Origin: Herbaspirillum rhizosphaerae
Lineage (GTDB): Bacteria; Pseudomonadota; Gammaproteobacteria; Burkholderiales; Burkholderiaceae_D
Assembly (NCBI RefSeq): GCF_001189965.1
Contig: NZ_LFLU01000002.1
Coordinates: 62,001 to 126,000, forward strand
DNA: 64,000 bases
Direction: 5' to 3'
The notes under the pieces were generated by a model that saw only the letters and a program-made list of their open reading frames with translations, searched no databases and was not told where the DNA came from. A program made the position numbers and the translations under genes. The first letter of the stretch is position 1, and each line of letters starts with the position of its first letter. This document shows, in pieces, positions 35,932-44,948 of the stretch.

Positions 35932-36379
35932 CTTCTTGTCCTCCCTTATCCGCTGTTCACGCGCTTGCCGGGACACATGGCCGGGCGCAGTGCGCCGCGT
36001 CGTGTCTCGATCAAGCGCGATGTGAATAAACCGTCAACACAGGTGAAATGCTGCAGATCGGCTCTTGCGGACAAGCGCAGTCGCAAAAGCAATCGGCTCC
36101 TCCGGCGGCGATACCCCCGGAAGAGAAAATGCTGAACTGTAGAACGCGTTCTCGAGTAACTGGCGCGATCATAGCAACGCCGTTTGGCTTTGTATGTCAG
36201 GAAACCTTGATCGGCTTCCTCTACTTGATCGCAATATGCGGAGACGACGAAGGCTGATGATGCAAGTTTGTCATCAATAGCCGATGAGTGCGGAAGCGGA
36301 AGTAAAAACAAAAGCAGAAGCAAGAGCAGACGCTGGGGCAAGGCGCACCGGCGCGCCTTGCTCCGGGCAAGCCAGGCGC
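35932..36379. other. 448-bp spacer with a GC-rich hairpin
   Basis: No supported gene. GCAAGGCGC (36338-36346) and GCGCCTTGC (36353-36361) form a perfect 9-bp hairpin downstream of the cysteine hydrolase gene. On that minus strand it is followed by pyrimidine-rich DNA, so it may end that transcript. Confidence 0.5.
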
Positions 36380-37111
36380 TCAGGTTTTTATCAGCGACGC
36401 CACGGCTTTTTCCGTGGTCCACAAAGCATGGGCGAGGAAGCGGTAGTTGACCAGCGCCGCCAGGTAGCCGTCGCCGTCGGGCAGCTTCGGTCCGGCGGTG
36501 GCGTCGCGCACCACGGCGACTTCAAAGCCTTGCTCGATGAATTCGCGCAGATGCGATTCCACGCAGAGGTTGGCCGCCATGCCGGCCAGCACGATTTGCG
36601 TGACGCCCTTCTTGCGCAGTTGCAGCGTCAGGTCGTTGGTCTCGGGGCCGTAGACTTTGTGCGGCGAGGCGATGATGGTCTTGCCGTCGAGGATGTAGGG
36701 CTTGAATTCCGGCATGAAGTCGGCGCCCGAGCCGTGGAAGCCGTCCAGCGTCAGCGGTCCCTTGCGGTCGAACATGCCGACCTTATGCATGACCTGTTCC
36801 AGCGGGCCGCCGAAATCCCAGTCGTGATCGACCGGGTAATAGTAATGCGGCGACACGGCCACGACGATGCCGGCTTGCTTGGCGGCGGCGAATAATTGGC
36901 CGATGTGTTTTACGGTGTCGTGCTCGACGATGCTCTCGCCGAAGATGCCCCAGGTCACGCCTTGCGGACTCAGGAAATCGATCTGCGGATCGATGACGAC
37001 CAGCGCGGTGCGCGACAGGTCGAGTTGCATGTCCGGCACCGGCAGGGCGGGGTTGACAGGATCGGCGTAAGGCGAAATGTTGTTGGTGACAGCGGAGGCG
37101 TTCGAACTCAT
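36380..37111 (-). CDS. Isochorismatase-like cysteine hydrolase
   Basis: A 243-residue alpha/beta hydrolase of the isochorismatase-like family, which acts on amides, ureido acids or vinyl ethers. The expected triad can be placed at Asp41 (LVVIDPQIDF), Lys152 (SPHKVYG) and Cys183 (AGMAANLCVES). The N-terminal 30 residues are Asn/Pro rich. It is divergent from an AraC regulator that probably controls it. The substrate is unknown. Confidence 0.88.
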   Translation of the reverse strand: MSSNASAVTNNISPYADPVNPALPVPDMQLDLSRTALVVIDPQIDFLSPQGVTWGIFGESIVEHDTVKHIGQLFAAAKQAGIVVAVSPHYYYPVDHDWDFGGPLEQVMHKVGMFDRKGPLTLDGFHGSGADFMPEFKPYILDGKTIIASPHKVYGPETNDLTLQLRKKGVTQIVLAGMAANLCVESHLREFIEQGFEVAVVRDATAGPKLPDGDGYLAALVNYRFLAHALWTTEKAVASLIKT

Positions 37112-37218
37112 GGTGTGATTCCCGAAAGTGGATGGACGTGGTAGAAGCAGCATCGATGTGTCTGCATCGCCGGCCGATGAGGCGTAACATGCGACGGCTG
37201 CAGAACGGTGTTGAGCAT

Positions 37219-38103
37219 ATGTCGCCCCGCTACGCCGCTTTTCTCCCAACGTACGAGTTATTTACCCCGGCATCCAGAATGGACATGCTTTCCGAATTCT
37301 TTGAGCGCATCCACTTGCGCGGCCAGTTGTTTTACGCCGGCAAGGTGGACGGCACGCTGACCCTAGACCGCGCGCCGGGGACCGCCTTCATCCATATCCT
37401 GGAAGAAGGCGGCATCGATCTGGTCCGGCGCGGTATGCCGACCATACCGGTGCACCAGCCCAGTCTCCTGCTATGTCCCAGCACCTGCCGCTATCAGCTG
37501 CGCGCCAACAGGCGCGAAGGCGCGCGCCTCATCTGCGGCTCCTTCGAATTCGGCGCCAGCATGGGCAGCACCTTTCCGCTCGGCGTGACCGAAACCATGA
37601 TCTTTCCCTTCGATCAGCTGGGGCCGGTGCAAGCGATCGTGTCGACCTTGATCGCGGAGTTCGGCAGCGGCGCGCCGGGACGCAACAAGGCGCTGAACGT
37701 CCTGTTTGAATACATCCTGATCCTGCTGATCCGCAAGGCCGTCGAAGACGAAAAAATCAAAGGCGGGATTTTGTTCGCCATGCTCGACGGCCGGCTGGCG
37801 GAAGTATTCGCTGCCATCCATCGGGAGCCCGAGCGCGACTGGACCGTGGAGGAGCTGGCACAGCTGGCCAACATGTCGCGCTCGGCATTTTCCGCCTGCT
37901 TCAGAAAAATGCTCGGCCTGTCGCCGATCGCCTATGTCACTGCATGGCGCATGCGGCTGGCGCAGGATCTGCTGCAGCAAGGCGTGCAGATGAAAGTCAT
38001 CGCCGCGACGATAGGCTATAGCTCGCAGGCCGCTTTTACCCGTAGCTTCATCCACCAGTTCGGCATGCCGCCGTCGGAATGGCTGAAGACGGCTCGCGAG
38101 TAA
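37219..38103 (+). CDS. AraC family regulator (cupin_6 type)
   Basis: A 294-residue regulator with an N-terminal cupin-like AraC_binding domain (LRGQLFYAGKVDGTLTLDRA, FIHILEEGGIDLVRRG) and a C-terminal double helix-turn-helix (VEELAQLANMSRSAFSACFR, AATIGYSSQAAFTRSFIHQF). Candidate starts are 37132, 37219 and 37279; the last begins at MDMLSEFFERI, the usual family N-terminus. It is divergent from the cysteine hydrolase gene and upstream of the OYE-type reductase gene, either of which may be its target. Confidence 0.88.
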   Translation: MSPRYAAFLPTYELFTPASRMDMLSEFFERIHLRGQLFYAGKVDGTLTLDRAPGTAFIHILEEGGIDLVRRGMPTIPVHQPSLLLCPSTCRYQLRANRREGARLICGSFEFGASMGSTFPLGVTETMIFPFDQLGPVQAIVSTLIAEFGSGAPGRNKALNVLFEYILILLIRKAVEDEKIKGGILFAMLDGRLAEVFAAIHREPERDWTVEELAQLANMSRSAFSACFRKMLGLSPIAYVTAWRMRLAQDLLQQGVQMKVIAATIGYSSQAAFTRSFIHQFGMPPSEWLKTARE

Positions 38104-38224
38104 ACGGGCGATTGATGACGTATTTGTCCTGAATGTCAGGAACTGCGGCCTCTTTATCCCAGTCGCATGCATCCCTACCATGGCTACAACAGCGATTCGC
38201 CTGTATCCATCCGGGAGCATTTTC

Positions 38225-39334
38225 ATGTCCACACTTTTTTCGCCGTTCCGACTCGGCCCTTACCAACTTGAACATCGTGTGGTGCACGCACCGACCACGC
38301 GCCTGCGCGCCAACGACGACGACAGCCCCAGCGAGCTGATGCTGGAGTACTACCGCCAGCGCGCTTCGCAGGGCGGCCTGATCATCACCGAGTCGACGCA
38401 TGTCTCCTACGACAGCCGCGGCTATCTGGGCGCGCCCGGGATCTACGAGGATGCGCACATCCCCGGCTGGAAGAAGATCGCCGACGCCGTCCACGCCAAG
38501 GGCGGTGTCCTGTTCATGCAACTGGGACATGACGGCCGCCAGTCGCATGTCGACCTGACCGGCGGACCGCTGCCGATTGCGCCGTCGGTAGTGCCGTTTG
38601 AAACGGATGTCCTGACGCACAAGGGCTGGGTTCCTGCGTCGCCGCATCGCGCCATCGACATTGACGAAATCCAGCTGGTGATCGGCCACTACCGCAAAGC
38701 TGCCGAGCGCGCCAAGGCGGCCGGCCTGGACGGCGTTGAATTGCATTCGGCCAACGGCTATCTGTCCGACACCTTCCTGCAGGACGGCACCAACAAGCGC
38801 ACCGACGCCTATGGCGGCAGCATCGAAAAACGCGCGCGCTTCATGCTCGAACTGGTGGAGACGCTGGTGTCGGTGTGGGGCGCCGATCGCGTCGGCGTGC
38901 GGCTCTCTCCGAGCGGGCAGTGGGGATCGATCTCCGATTCGAATCCCGAAGCGACCTTTACCTACGCGGCGCAGCAGCTCAACAAATTCGGCCTGGCCTA
39001 TCTGCACATCATCGAACCGCGCGTCAAAGGCGTGGAAACCATCGATGAACATCAGCAGCCGGTTGCATCCGAGTTTCTGCGCAAGGTATTCACGGGACCG
39101 ATTATTGCGGCAGGCGGTTTCAACGGCGAAGGTGCGGAAGCCATTTTGCAAAAAGGCGATGCCGACCTGGTGGCCTTCGGCCGCTTCTTCGCCTCCAACC
39201 CCGACCTGCCTTATCGCCTGCAGTACAAGTTGCCGCTCAATCACTACGACCGCTCGGCATTCTGGGGCGGAACGTCCGTGGGCTACACGGACTATCCCTA
39301 TCATCAGGAAAATCAGGAGGATCAGGCCGCCTGA
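38225..39334 (+). CDS. Old yellow enzyme family ene-reductase
   Basis: A 369-residue FMN-dependent TIM-barrel oxidoreductase, reducing activated C=C bonds with NAD(P)H. Family features are the N-terminal LFSPFRLGPYQLEHRVVHAP, QLGHDGRQSH near the FMN pocket, GVELHSANGYLSDTFLQDGTN with the His/Asn substrate ligands, YGGSIEKRARF, and ADLVAFGRFFASNPDLPYR. The C-terminal GYTDYPYH is typical. The ATG follows GGGAGC; an in-frame ATG at 38180 lies before it and is less likely. The gene stands downstream of the AraC regulator. Confidence 0.93.
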   Translation: MSTLFSPFRLGPYQLEHRVVHAPTTRLRANDDDSPSELMLEYYRQRASQGGLIITESTHVSYDSRGYLGAPGIYEDAHIPGWKKIADAVHAKGGVLFMQLGHDGRQSHVDLTGGPLPIAPSVVPFETDVLTHKGWVPASPHRAIDIDEIQLVIGHYRKAAERAKAAGLDGVELHSANGYLSDTFLQDGTNKRTDAYGGSIEKRARFMLELVETLVSVWGADRVGVRLSPSGQWGSISDSNPEATFTYAAQQLNKFGLAYLHIIEPRVKGVETIDEHQQPVASEFLRKVFTGPIIAAGGFNGEGAEAILQKGDADLVAFGRFFASNPDLPYRLQYKLPLNHYDRSAFWGGTSVGYTDYPYHQENQEDQAA

Positions 39335-39360
39335 CCGGTGTTCACAACGGAGAGCGCTGA

Positions 39361-40320
39361 TCAGGGAATACTGATCAGGGAATCGTCCTGATACCGCAGC
39401 ACCCGGTTGCGCCCGCCGTTCTTGGCCTGATAAAGCGCCTTGTCGGCTTTCGCCATGAGCAGGGTGCAGTCTTCCATCAGGTCAGGTTCCGTCGACACCA
39501 GCCCGCCGGAAAAGCTATAGGTGAAATCCGGCGCGATCTGCACGAGCTTTTCTTTGCGCAAGGTTTCGTTGATCCGGCTCAGGACCAGCAAGGCATCGTC
39601 CAGCTTGGTCTCCGGAAACAGGACGGCGAATTCTTCTCCGCCCAACCGGCCGACCATGTCCTGCGAGCGAAGATGCTCGCGCAAGAACCTGGAAAAATGC
39701 CGCAGCACCTCGTCGCCGACCGGGTGGCCGTATTTGTCGTTCACCAGTTTGAAATGGTCGATGTCGAGAATGCCGAAACAGAACTCATGCTTGTAGCGCG
39801 CCGAGCGCAGCAGCTCTTCATGGAAGCGGCTCAGGATATGGCGCCGGTTGGGCAGATTGGTGAGTTCGTCGGTCTGTGCGATGTGTTCGATCTTGGCGAT
39901 GGCTTCCTTCAATTCCATCTCGGTCTTCTTCTGCAGCGTGATGTCGGCGAAGTGCAAAACCAGATGTCCGGAAGGATAGGTTTGCTCGCTGACCAGCAGC
40001 CATCGTCCATCCATCAGATCCGTCTCGAATCGCCGGAACGGTTTGGAGCGCGACACGCGATGCACATAGGCCAGCCAGGATTCAAGCGAATCCCACTCGA
40101 TGTTGACGCCGCCCCGATGCACATACATCCAGGTCAGCCAGTCGTCTTGCGTCCAGCCGTCCATGGCGGCGGCGTCCAGGCCGAAGATGCAGTCGAAGGC
40201 GTGGTTGTGAAAGATGAAGCGGTCTTCCGCGTCGAAGACGGCAATGCCGTTTTCCGTAAACTGGATGTGATGCTCCATGACTTTCAGGAGCGTGGCTGGT
40301 TGGGATTTGAGCAAGGTCAT
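39361..40320 (-). CDS. PAS-GGDEF diguanylate cyclase
   Basis: A 319-residue cytoplasmic protein with an N-terminal PAS-like sensor (ENGIAVFDAEDRFIFHNHAF) and a C-terminal GGDEF domain. The GGDEF domain has DELTNLPNRRHILSRF, FGILDIDHFKLVNDKYGH and an intact active site GGEEF in MVGRLGGEEFAVLFPE, so it should make c-di-GMP. An inhibitory RxxD site just before GGEEF is not obvious. No partner gene is next to it. Confidence 0.93.
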   Translation of the reverse strand: MTLLKSQPATLLKVMEHHIQFTENGIAVFDAEDRFIFHNHAFDCIFGLDAAAMDGWTQDDWLTWMYVHRGGVNIEWDSLESWLAYVHRVSRSKPFRRFETDLMDGRWLLVSEQTYPSGHLVLHFADITLQKKTEMELKEAIAKIEHIAQTDELTNLPNRRHILSRFHEELLRSARYKHEFCFGILDIDHFKLVNDKYGHPVGDEVLRHFSRFLREHLRSQDMVGRLGGEEFAVLFPETKLDDALLVLSRINETLRKEKLVQIAPDFTYSFSGGLVSTEPDLMEDCTLLMAKADKALYQAKNGGRNRVLRYQDDSLISIP

Positions 40321-40473
40321 GCCGACATCTCCGGTTGGCAGCGTTTCGTCCAGCGTAATCCGCGTCGTGTATCGATGTCAATCGGCTAACGCCGGGTGTT
40401 CTTTTGCGGTAACGCGCTTGGTTTTTTTCATGCGCGTTTCTATGCGTTATTTCATGCCAGCAAGCAATGAAAA

Positions 40474-41235
40474 TCAGAAGGCATATTGCACGCGCATCGT
40501 GAAGCTCTTGGCCGAACGGCCGGAGTTCTTGCCGATCAGATAGGCCGTTTCGTACAGGAGCTTGTGTCCGTTTTCCAGATGCCAGGTGCCGAACAGCGCC
40601 GGGCCGGCGCGATGCGATTGGGTGGCGGTGCTGTTCCAGTTATCCCAGCGGCCCAGTTCGCCGAAACCCTGCAGGCCGAAGTTGAGCAGCGGCTTCCAGT
40701 GTTGCCGCACCTGCCATTGATAGACCAGCTGCGTGGCGTTGTTGCTGCCGGCAGTGCGATAGTCGCGTTGCAGGAACACGTTGGCGTTGAGCTGGGTGCG
40801 CCAGACCTCGGTCTGGAACACCGGTCCCCATTCCAGGCCGTAGCCGTCGCGGCGCGTGTACTGCTCGATATTGGTGTGGATGGCGAGGTCGAACCAGTAT
40901 TGTCCCTGCGTCAGCAGGACATCGTTTTGCCAGTTGAGGCTGCTGAACTGGGTGCCTTGCGCGGCAGTTTGCGTATAGGTGCCGTAGACCTCGGTGTACC
41001 AGCGCGAAGTGACGCCGTAGCCGATGCCGATTTCGGGAGAACCCAGCGGCGCGGCGCCGTTTCTTTTGGCGTTCCAGTACTTGTAGTCGACGGAGATCTC
41101 GTTTTCGGCGCTGTAGACCGACACCAGGTAGTAACCGGTGGCGGCGTCGGCGCGCCTGCCGGCGAGCGCGCCGACGAGAAAGACCAACGCCATGGCGACG
41201 GCTTTCGCGGCGACGAGCAGCTGCGTTCTCTGCAT
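40474..41235 (-). CDS. Predicted outer-membrane beta-barrel protein
   Basis: A 253-residue exported protein. An N-terminal signal ends near AGRRADA-ATG. The mature part is made of alternating short strands rich in Tyr, Trp and Gln, with the terminal Phe (VQYAF) typical of outer-membrane proteins. It has no domain I can name. A 16-nt spaced palindrome (TATGCTGT/ACAGCATA) lies 36 bp upstream of its start. Confidence 0.7.
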   Translation of the reverse strand: MQRTQLLVAAKAVAMALVFLVGALAGRRADAATGYYLVSVYSAENEISVDYKYWNAKRNGAAPLGSPEIGIGYGVTSRWYTEVYGTYTQTAAQGTQFSSLNWQNDVLLTQGQYWFDLAIHTNIEQYTRRDGYGLEWGPVFQTEVWRTQLNANVFLQRDYRTAGSNNATQLVYQWQVRQHWKPLLNFGLQGFGELGRWDNWNSTATQSHRAGPALFGTWHLENGHKLLYETAYLIGKNSGRSAKSFTMRVQYAF

Positions 41236-41619
41236 CGGAATTCCCCCCCTGTTTTCCCGGTTTCGGCGCTTATGCTGTCATTTTTTACAGCATACCCCGG
41301 AACCCGTATTTGTTGCGGAGAAGATGCATCGCCGTGGTCGTACGCGGTGATGCTCGTTCGTGCCCGCAGGCACTTTTCTTTTTTCATGACCGGTTTGTGG
41401 CGAATCGTCACGACGGCTTGCTCGCTTTAGGGACAACTCAGCATCGTTTGGGGACAAGCGGGGGAAGAGCGCTCACAAGCCGCAAGCGCTCGGGCAGAAT
41501 CAAAAGCGTCCAGCCACAGGGCGCGTATTTACATGCGTCAGATGCCTCACATGCCGGTCCGCAGCGACCGGCGCAAGTCGTCCAGTGGCGAATTCATTTA
41601 CTCAATCAATGGAGTTGTC
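41236..41619. other. 384-bp spacer with three inverted repeats
   Basis: No protein gene is supported. It holds TATGCTGT/ACAGCATA (41271-41278, 41287-41294), a terminator-like hairpin at 41360-41384, and GAGCGCT/AGCGCTC (41467-41473, 41485-41491). The spacer lies between two divergent genes. Confidence 0.5.
41360..41384 (+). terminator. Orphan terminator-like hairpin
   Basis: GTGCC-CGCA-GGCAC followed directly by TTTTCTTTTTT. No plus-strand gene precedes it, so it may end a small untranslated RNA or be coincidental. Confidence 0.45.
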
Positions 41620-42618
41620 ATGGAATCGTTCCATCCGAGTCGCGCCATCGCTGCCCGCGCGCAACCGTCTGTCCGTTATTTGCCCGTCAGCCTGTTCGGC
41701 TCGGTCATGAGTGTCGCCGGGCTCTCGCTGGCCTGGCGTCTGGCCCACAAGGCGTATGGCGCCGATCTCGCCGACCTTGCCATATCGCAGGCCATCGGCA
41801 TGATCGCGCTGGCGATGTTCGTCATCCTTAGCCTGTCTTACCTGAGCAAGCTCATCAAACATCCTGAACTCGTGAAACAGGAATTCACACATCCCGTCAT
41901 CGCCAGTTTCTTCGGCACGGTGAGCATCAGCATCCTGCTGCTGTCGAGCGTGATCGGCAGCTACAGCGCCTCGGCGCAGCTGGTCGTCTGGATCATCGGC
42001 ACGGTCCTGACGCTGGTGCTGAGCGTCGTCATGATTTCCCGGATGCTGAACGGCAATGCCGCGCCCGCGACCGTCATGCCGGCCTGGCTGATCGCCGGCG
42101 TCGGCAGCCTCGATATCGTGGTCAGCGGCGGCGCCTTCATGGAAGGCTGGGCGTATCAGGTCAACCTGCTTGCCGCAGCCGTCGGCAGCATCAGCGCCAT
42201 CGTCTTTTTCATCCTGATCTTTTCCCGGCTGATTCATCACGATCCGCTGGCGGACGGCATGCGGCCGTCGAAGATGATCTTGATGGCGCCGTTCAGCGTC
42301 GGCTTTATCGCTTATGTAAATCTGGTGCAAAGAGTCGACATGTTTGCGTCGCTGCTGTTTTACTTCGGGCTGTTCCTGTTCGTGATCATCTTCTATCGCC
42401 TGATGGTGAAACCGGCAGCGTTCTCGCCGTCGTGGTGGGCGATCGGCTTTCCGATGGCGGCCTTGACCAATGCCGCGTTCATCTACGCCGGCGCAGTCGG
42501 CGGAACAGGTCTGGCGCTGATCGCGGCAGCATTGTTATTCCTGCTCACGGTATCGATTGCGGTGCTGGCGTTTCGTACGCTGCACGGCTTGTTCACCGGC
42601 CGCCTGCTGACCGCCTGA
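41620..42618 (+). CDS. SLAC1/TehA-type anion carrier (TDT family)
   Basis: A 332-residue inner-membrane protein with ten predicted helices. The N-terminal VRYLPVSLFGSVMSVAGLSL, followed by WRLAHKAYG, is typical of C4-dicarboxylate/tellurite-resistance (TDT) carriers related to E. coli TehA and plant SLAC1 channels. The ATG at 41620 was chosen because the upstream 29 codons of the frame are polar and unlike the family. It converges with the GlxA-type regulator gene after 5 bp. Confidence 0.87.
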   Translation: MESFHPSRAIAARAQPSVRYLPVSLFGSVMSVAGLSLAWRLAHKAYGADLADLAISQAIGMIALAMFVILSLSYLSKLIKHPELVKQEFTHPVIASFFGTVSISILLLSSVIGSYSASAQLVVWIIGTVLTLVLSVVMISRMLNGNAAPATVMPAWLIAGVGSLDIVVSGGAFMEGWAYQVNLLAAAVGSISAIVFFILIFSRLIHHDPLADGMRPSKMILMAPFSVGFIAYVNLVQRVDMFASLLFYFGLFLFVIIFYRLMVKPAAFSPSWWAIGFPMAALTNAAFIYAGAVGGTGLALIAAALLFLLTVSIAVLAFRTLHGLFTGRLLTA

Positions 42619-42623
42619 CGGGA

Positions 42624-43661
42624 CTAGCGGGCAGATTTGGCGGCCCGCAAGGTGGCGGGAGGTTTTTTCTTCGGCGCCAGCGCGACCACTTTGACCTGGG
42701 GAACGTCGTCTGCACGGAAGCGCTCCCGATACAGCTTTGGGGTGGTCTGCAGCCGGCGCGAAAAGATCATCCGCATCTGCGTCGCGTTGTGAAAACCGCA
42801 GCGGAAGGCGACCGTCTTCAGCGGCACATCCGTTTCTTCCAGCAGCTTGCGGGCGAAATCGATACGCACCTGCTCCACAAACACCGAGGGCGTGACCTGC
42901 GCATGTTTGGCGAAGGCGCGCGCGAAGGTGCGGCGGCTGACGCCCACGGCGTCGGCGATATCCTCGATGGTCAAGGCTTCGCTGATGTGGTCGGTCACGT
43001 GTCTGAGCACCCTGGCCACCAGCGAGTCTTCATCCGGGCCGACCGCCAGATAAGGGCTGTATTGCGATTGCCCGCCGTCGCGGCGGATGTAGACGATCAG
43101 GCGCTTCGCCACCTTCACCGCCAGGTCGTGCCCCCAGTCTTCGGCCACCAGCGCCAGGCACAGGTCGATGCCGGCAGTGACGCCGCCGCAGGTGAACAGG
43201 TTGCCGTCGCGCACGAAGATCTTGTCCGGCCTGACATTCAGCTCCGGGAACCGGGCGGCAAGCCGTTCGGCATGATCCCAATGCGTGGTCACTTCCCGGC
43301 CCGCGAGCAAGCCGGCGTGTCCCAGCAGGAACACGCCATTGCAGACCGCGCCGAATTTCACGGCCTTGGACGCGCGCGCATTGAGCCAGTCCATGAACGC
43401 CGGATCAGGCCGGTAATCCGGCACGCGCGGGCCGCCAGCGACCAGCAGCAGCTCGCTCTCGGTGTGAAAATTCGGATAGTCGACGTGGACCTTGAATTCG
43501 ATGCCGCTGGAACACATGACGCTGCCTGGGCGTTCGCCCACCAGCGTGATCTCGTAATGGTCTTTTTTGGGCAGCAGCAGATTGGCCTCGGCAAATACGT
43601 CCAGAGGACCGGCCACGTCGAGCGCCTGCACGCCGTCGAAAACCACCAGGGTCAGTTTCAT
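42624..43661 (-). CDS. GlxA-type AraC regulator (DJ-1/PfpI + HTH)
   Basis: A 345-residue regulator. Residues 1-190 form a DJ-1/PfpI domain (LTLVVFDGVQALDVAGPLDV and the nucleophile-elbow-like GAVCNGVFLLGHAGLL). Residues 220-320 carry the AraC double helix-turn-helix (IEDIADAVGVSRRTFARAFA, GFHNATQMRMIFSRRLQTTP). A Lys/Pro-rich tail follows. It starts at MKLTLVV, with AAGGAA about 9 nt before the ATG. The target is unknown. Confidence 0.9.
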   Translation of the reverse strand: MKLTLVVFDGVQALDVAGPLDVFAEANLLLPKKDHYEITLVGERPGSVMCSSGIEFKVHVDYPNFHTESELLLVAGGPRVPDYRPDPAFMDWLNARASKAVKFGAVCNGVFLLGHAGLLAGREVTTHWDHAERLAARFPELNVRPDKIFVRDGNLFTCGGVTAGIDLCLALVAEDWGHDLAVKVAKRLIVYIRRDGGQSQYSPYLAVGPDEDSLVARVLRHVTDHISEALTIEDIADAVGVSRRTFARAFAKHAQVTPSVFVEQVRIDFARKLLEETDVPLKTVAFRCGFHNATQMRMIFSRRLQTTPKLYRERFRADDVPQVKVVALAPKKKPPATLRAAKSAR

Positions 43662-43768
43662 TCTGTCTTTCCTTTTTCTTATTGTGCGTGCGTTGGAGAT
43701 GCGCCATGTTCGCAGCGTGCAAGGATGAAGCATAGTGCATCAAAATGCAGCCGGATGCATGGCGGCAT

Positions 43769-43802
43769 AAAAAAACCGCGCCTGGTTCGGCGCGGTTTTT
43801 TT
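43769..43802. terminator. Bidirectional intrinsic terminator
   Basis: A-run plus ACCGCGCC (43775-43782), loop TGGTTC, GGCGCGGT (43789-43796) plus T-run. The 14-bp stem including A/T pairs works in both directions. It lies 16 nt after the stop of the 24-residue peptide gene on the minus strand. Confidence 0.92.
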
Positions 43803-43817
43803 GTTGTTGCGTGGCAC

Positions 43818-43892
43818 TCAGTGCAGCAGCAGCACCAGCAGGATGATGACGGGAATAGGTACGCCCAGTAACCAGAGCAGAATGGCCGGCAT
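43818..43892 (-). CDS. 24-residue hydrophobic peptide
   Basis: An ATG at 43892 opens MPAILLWLLGVPIPVIILL and five more residues ending in His, then TGA. It is one complete transmembrane helix with a Pro/Gly kink. The evidence for translation is strong. An ideal AGGAG (43899-43903) overlaps the stop codon of the upstream membrane-protein gene and is 6-7 nt from the ATG, in a leader (AGGAGATCACCATG) almost identical to that of the upstream gene. A strong terminator follows 16 nt later. It would be missed by normal gene callers. It may be a partner of the upstream membrane protein or a membrane stress peptide; the function is unknown. Confidence 0.7.
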   Translation of the reverse strand: MPAILLWLLGVPIPVIILLVLLLH

Positions 43893-43901
43893 GGTGATCT
43901 C

Positions 43902-44948
43902 CTAGGAAATGGTGACGGGTTCGGTGGAATCGGTGACGCGCGGTCCCACGGCGGTGAAGACAACGCGGTCGCGCAGACGGCCGCCATAGGTGGCGCTAAA
44001 GCTGGCGATGAAGGCGCCGCACAGCAGGGCCACGAACATCCACAGCGAGCCGTAGGCTGCTGCCTTGCGGGCCGAGTCGGCGGCATCCTTGGCTTTCAGG
44101 GCCGCATCGTCGATGTTCTTCTTGTAGGTGGCGTACGTATCGGCGACGCGCTTGTCGGCATCGGCCTGGCTCATGCCGGTGCGTCTTGCGACGACCTGGG
44201 CGACGTAGCTCTTGTCTGCGTCAGGCAAGGCGCCGGTGCGCAGGGCGTTGGCAAAGATGCGCATGACTTCGGCGCGTTGTGCAGGCGTGACGGCGGAGAC
44301 AGCATTGTCGCGGCCATCAGCCAGCGGTGCGACCGCAGGCGCTGCATCCGAGCCGGGCGCAGCAGGCGCACCGGTCTGTGCCGAACCCGCGGCCGGGCGG
44401 AACAGCGTATCGATGAAATAGGCCGACATGCCGTCTGCGGCGTTGCCGTTCGCATTGTTGGCATCGGAGGCCATCGCTGCACCACCTGCAGCGCTGACGG
44501 TTGCTACTGCTGCACCGGCCGAGCCGGCAACCTTGGCGCCGCCGGACAGTACGCTGCCGACTGCGCTGCTCAGCAAGGCGGCGGTGGCAAGCGAGGCGAC
44601 CGCCCACGCCAGGAAGCCATGCGCGGTGTCGCGAAAGTAGACTTCATCGGTATGCACGTTGGCCCACTTCACGCGCAGCCGGCCGGCGATATAGCCGCCG
44701 ATCGCGGAGGCGGCGATCTGTGTGAAGGTGATCCACGCCACCGTCGAATAGCCGATAGTCTGAGCGCTGAGTCCGCTGCCCGACCACGGCGATACGGATG
44801 ACAATCCCAGGCCGAAGCCCAGGATCACCAGAATGAACGACAACGCCGCGGCGGCAAATGCGCCCGCGATGATGGCGCCCCAGGACACGCCTGAAGAGGC
44901 GGATCCGCCCGCCTCGATGTCGGGGTCGTGCAAAGTACGATGTAGCAT
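43902..44948 (-). CDS. Hypothetical multi-pass membrane protein
   Basis: A 348-residue protein. Hydrophobic helices lie near residues 22-48, 66-90, 110-135 and 305-325. Between helices 3 and 4 is a long Ala/Asp/Lys-rich, probably helical soluble part (VTPAQRAEVMRIFANALRTG, KKNIDDAALKAKDAADSARK). Similar proteins are widespread in Burkholderiales without known function. AGGAG lies 7 nt before the ATG. It is co-transcribed with the 24-residue peptide. Confidence 0.75.
   Translation of the reverse strand: MLHRTLHDPDIEAGGSASSGVSWGAIIAGAFAAAALSFILVILGFGLGLSSVSPWSGSGLSAQTIGYSTVAWITFTQIAASAIGGYIAGRLRVKWANVHTDEVYFRDTAHGFLAWAVASLATAALLSSAVGSVLSGGAKVAGSAGAAVATVSAAGGAAMASDANNANGNAADGMSAYFIDTLFRPAAGSAQTGAPAAPGSDAAPAVAPLADGRDNAVSAVTPAQRAEVMRIFANALRTGALPDADKSYVAQVVARRTGMSQADADKRVADTYATYKKNIDDAALKAKDAADSARKAAAYGSLWMFVALLCGAFIASFSATYGGRLRDRVVFTAVGPRVTDSTEPVTIS

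Noticed and set aside
35946-36422. 158-codon minus-strand frame in the spacer after the EAL-HDOD gene
   Set aside because: Arg/Leu/Ser-rich composition, overlaps the 3' end of the cysteine hydrolase gene, no ribosome site or family resemblance.
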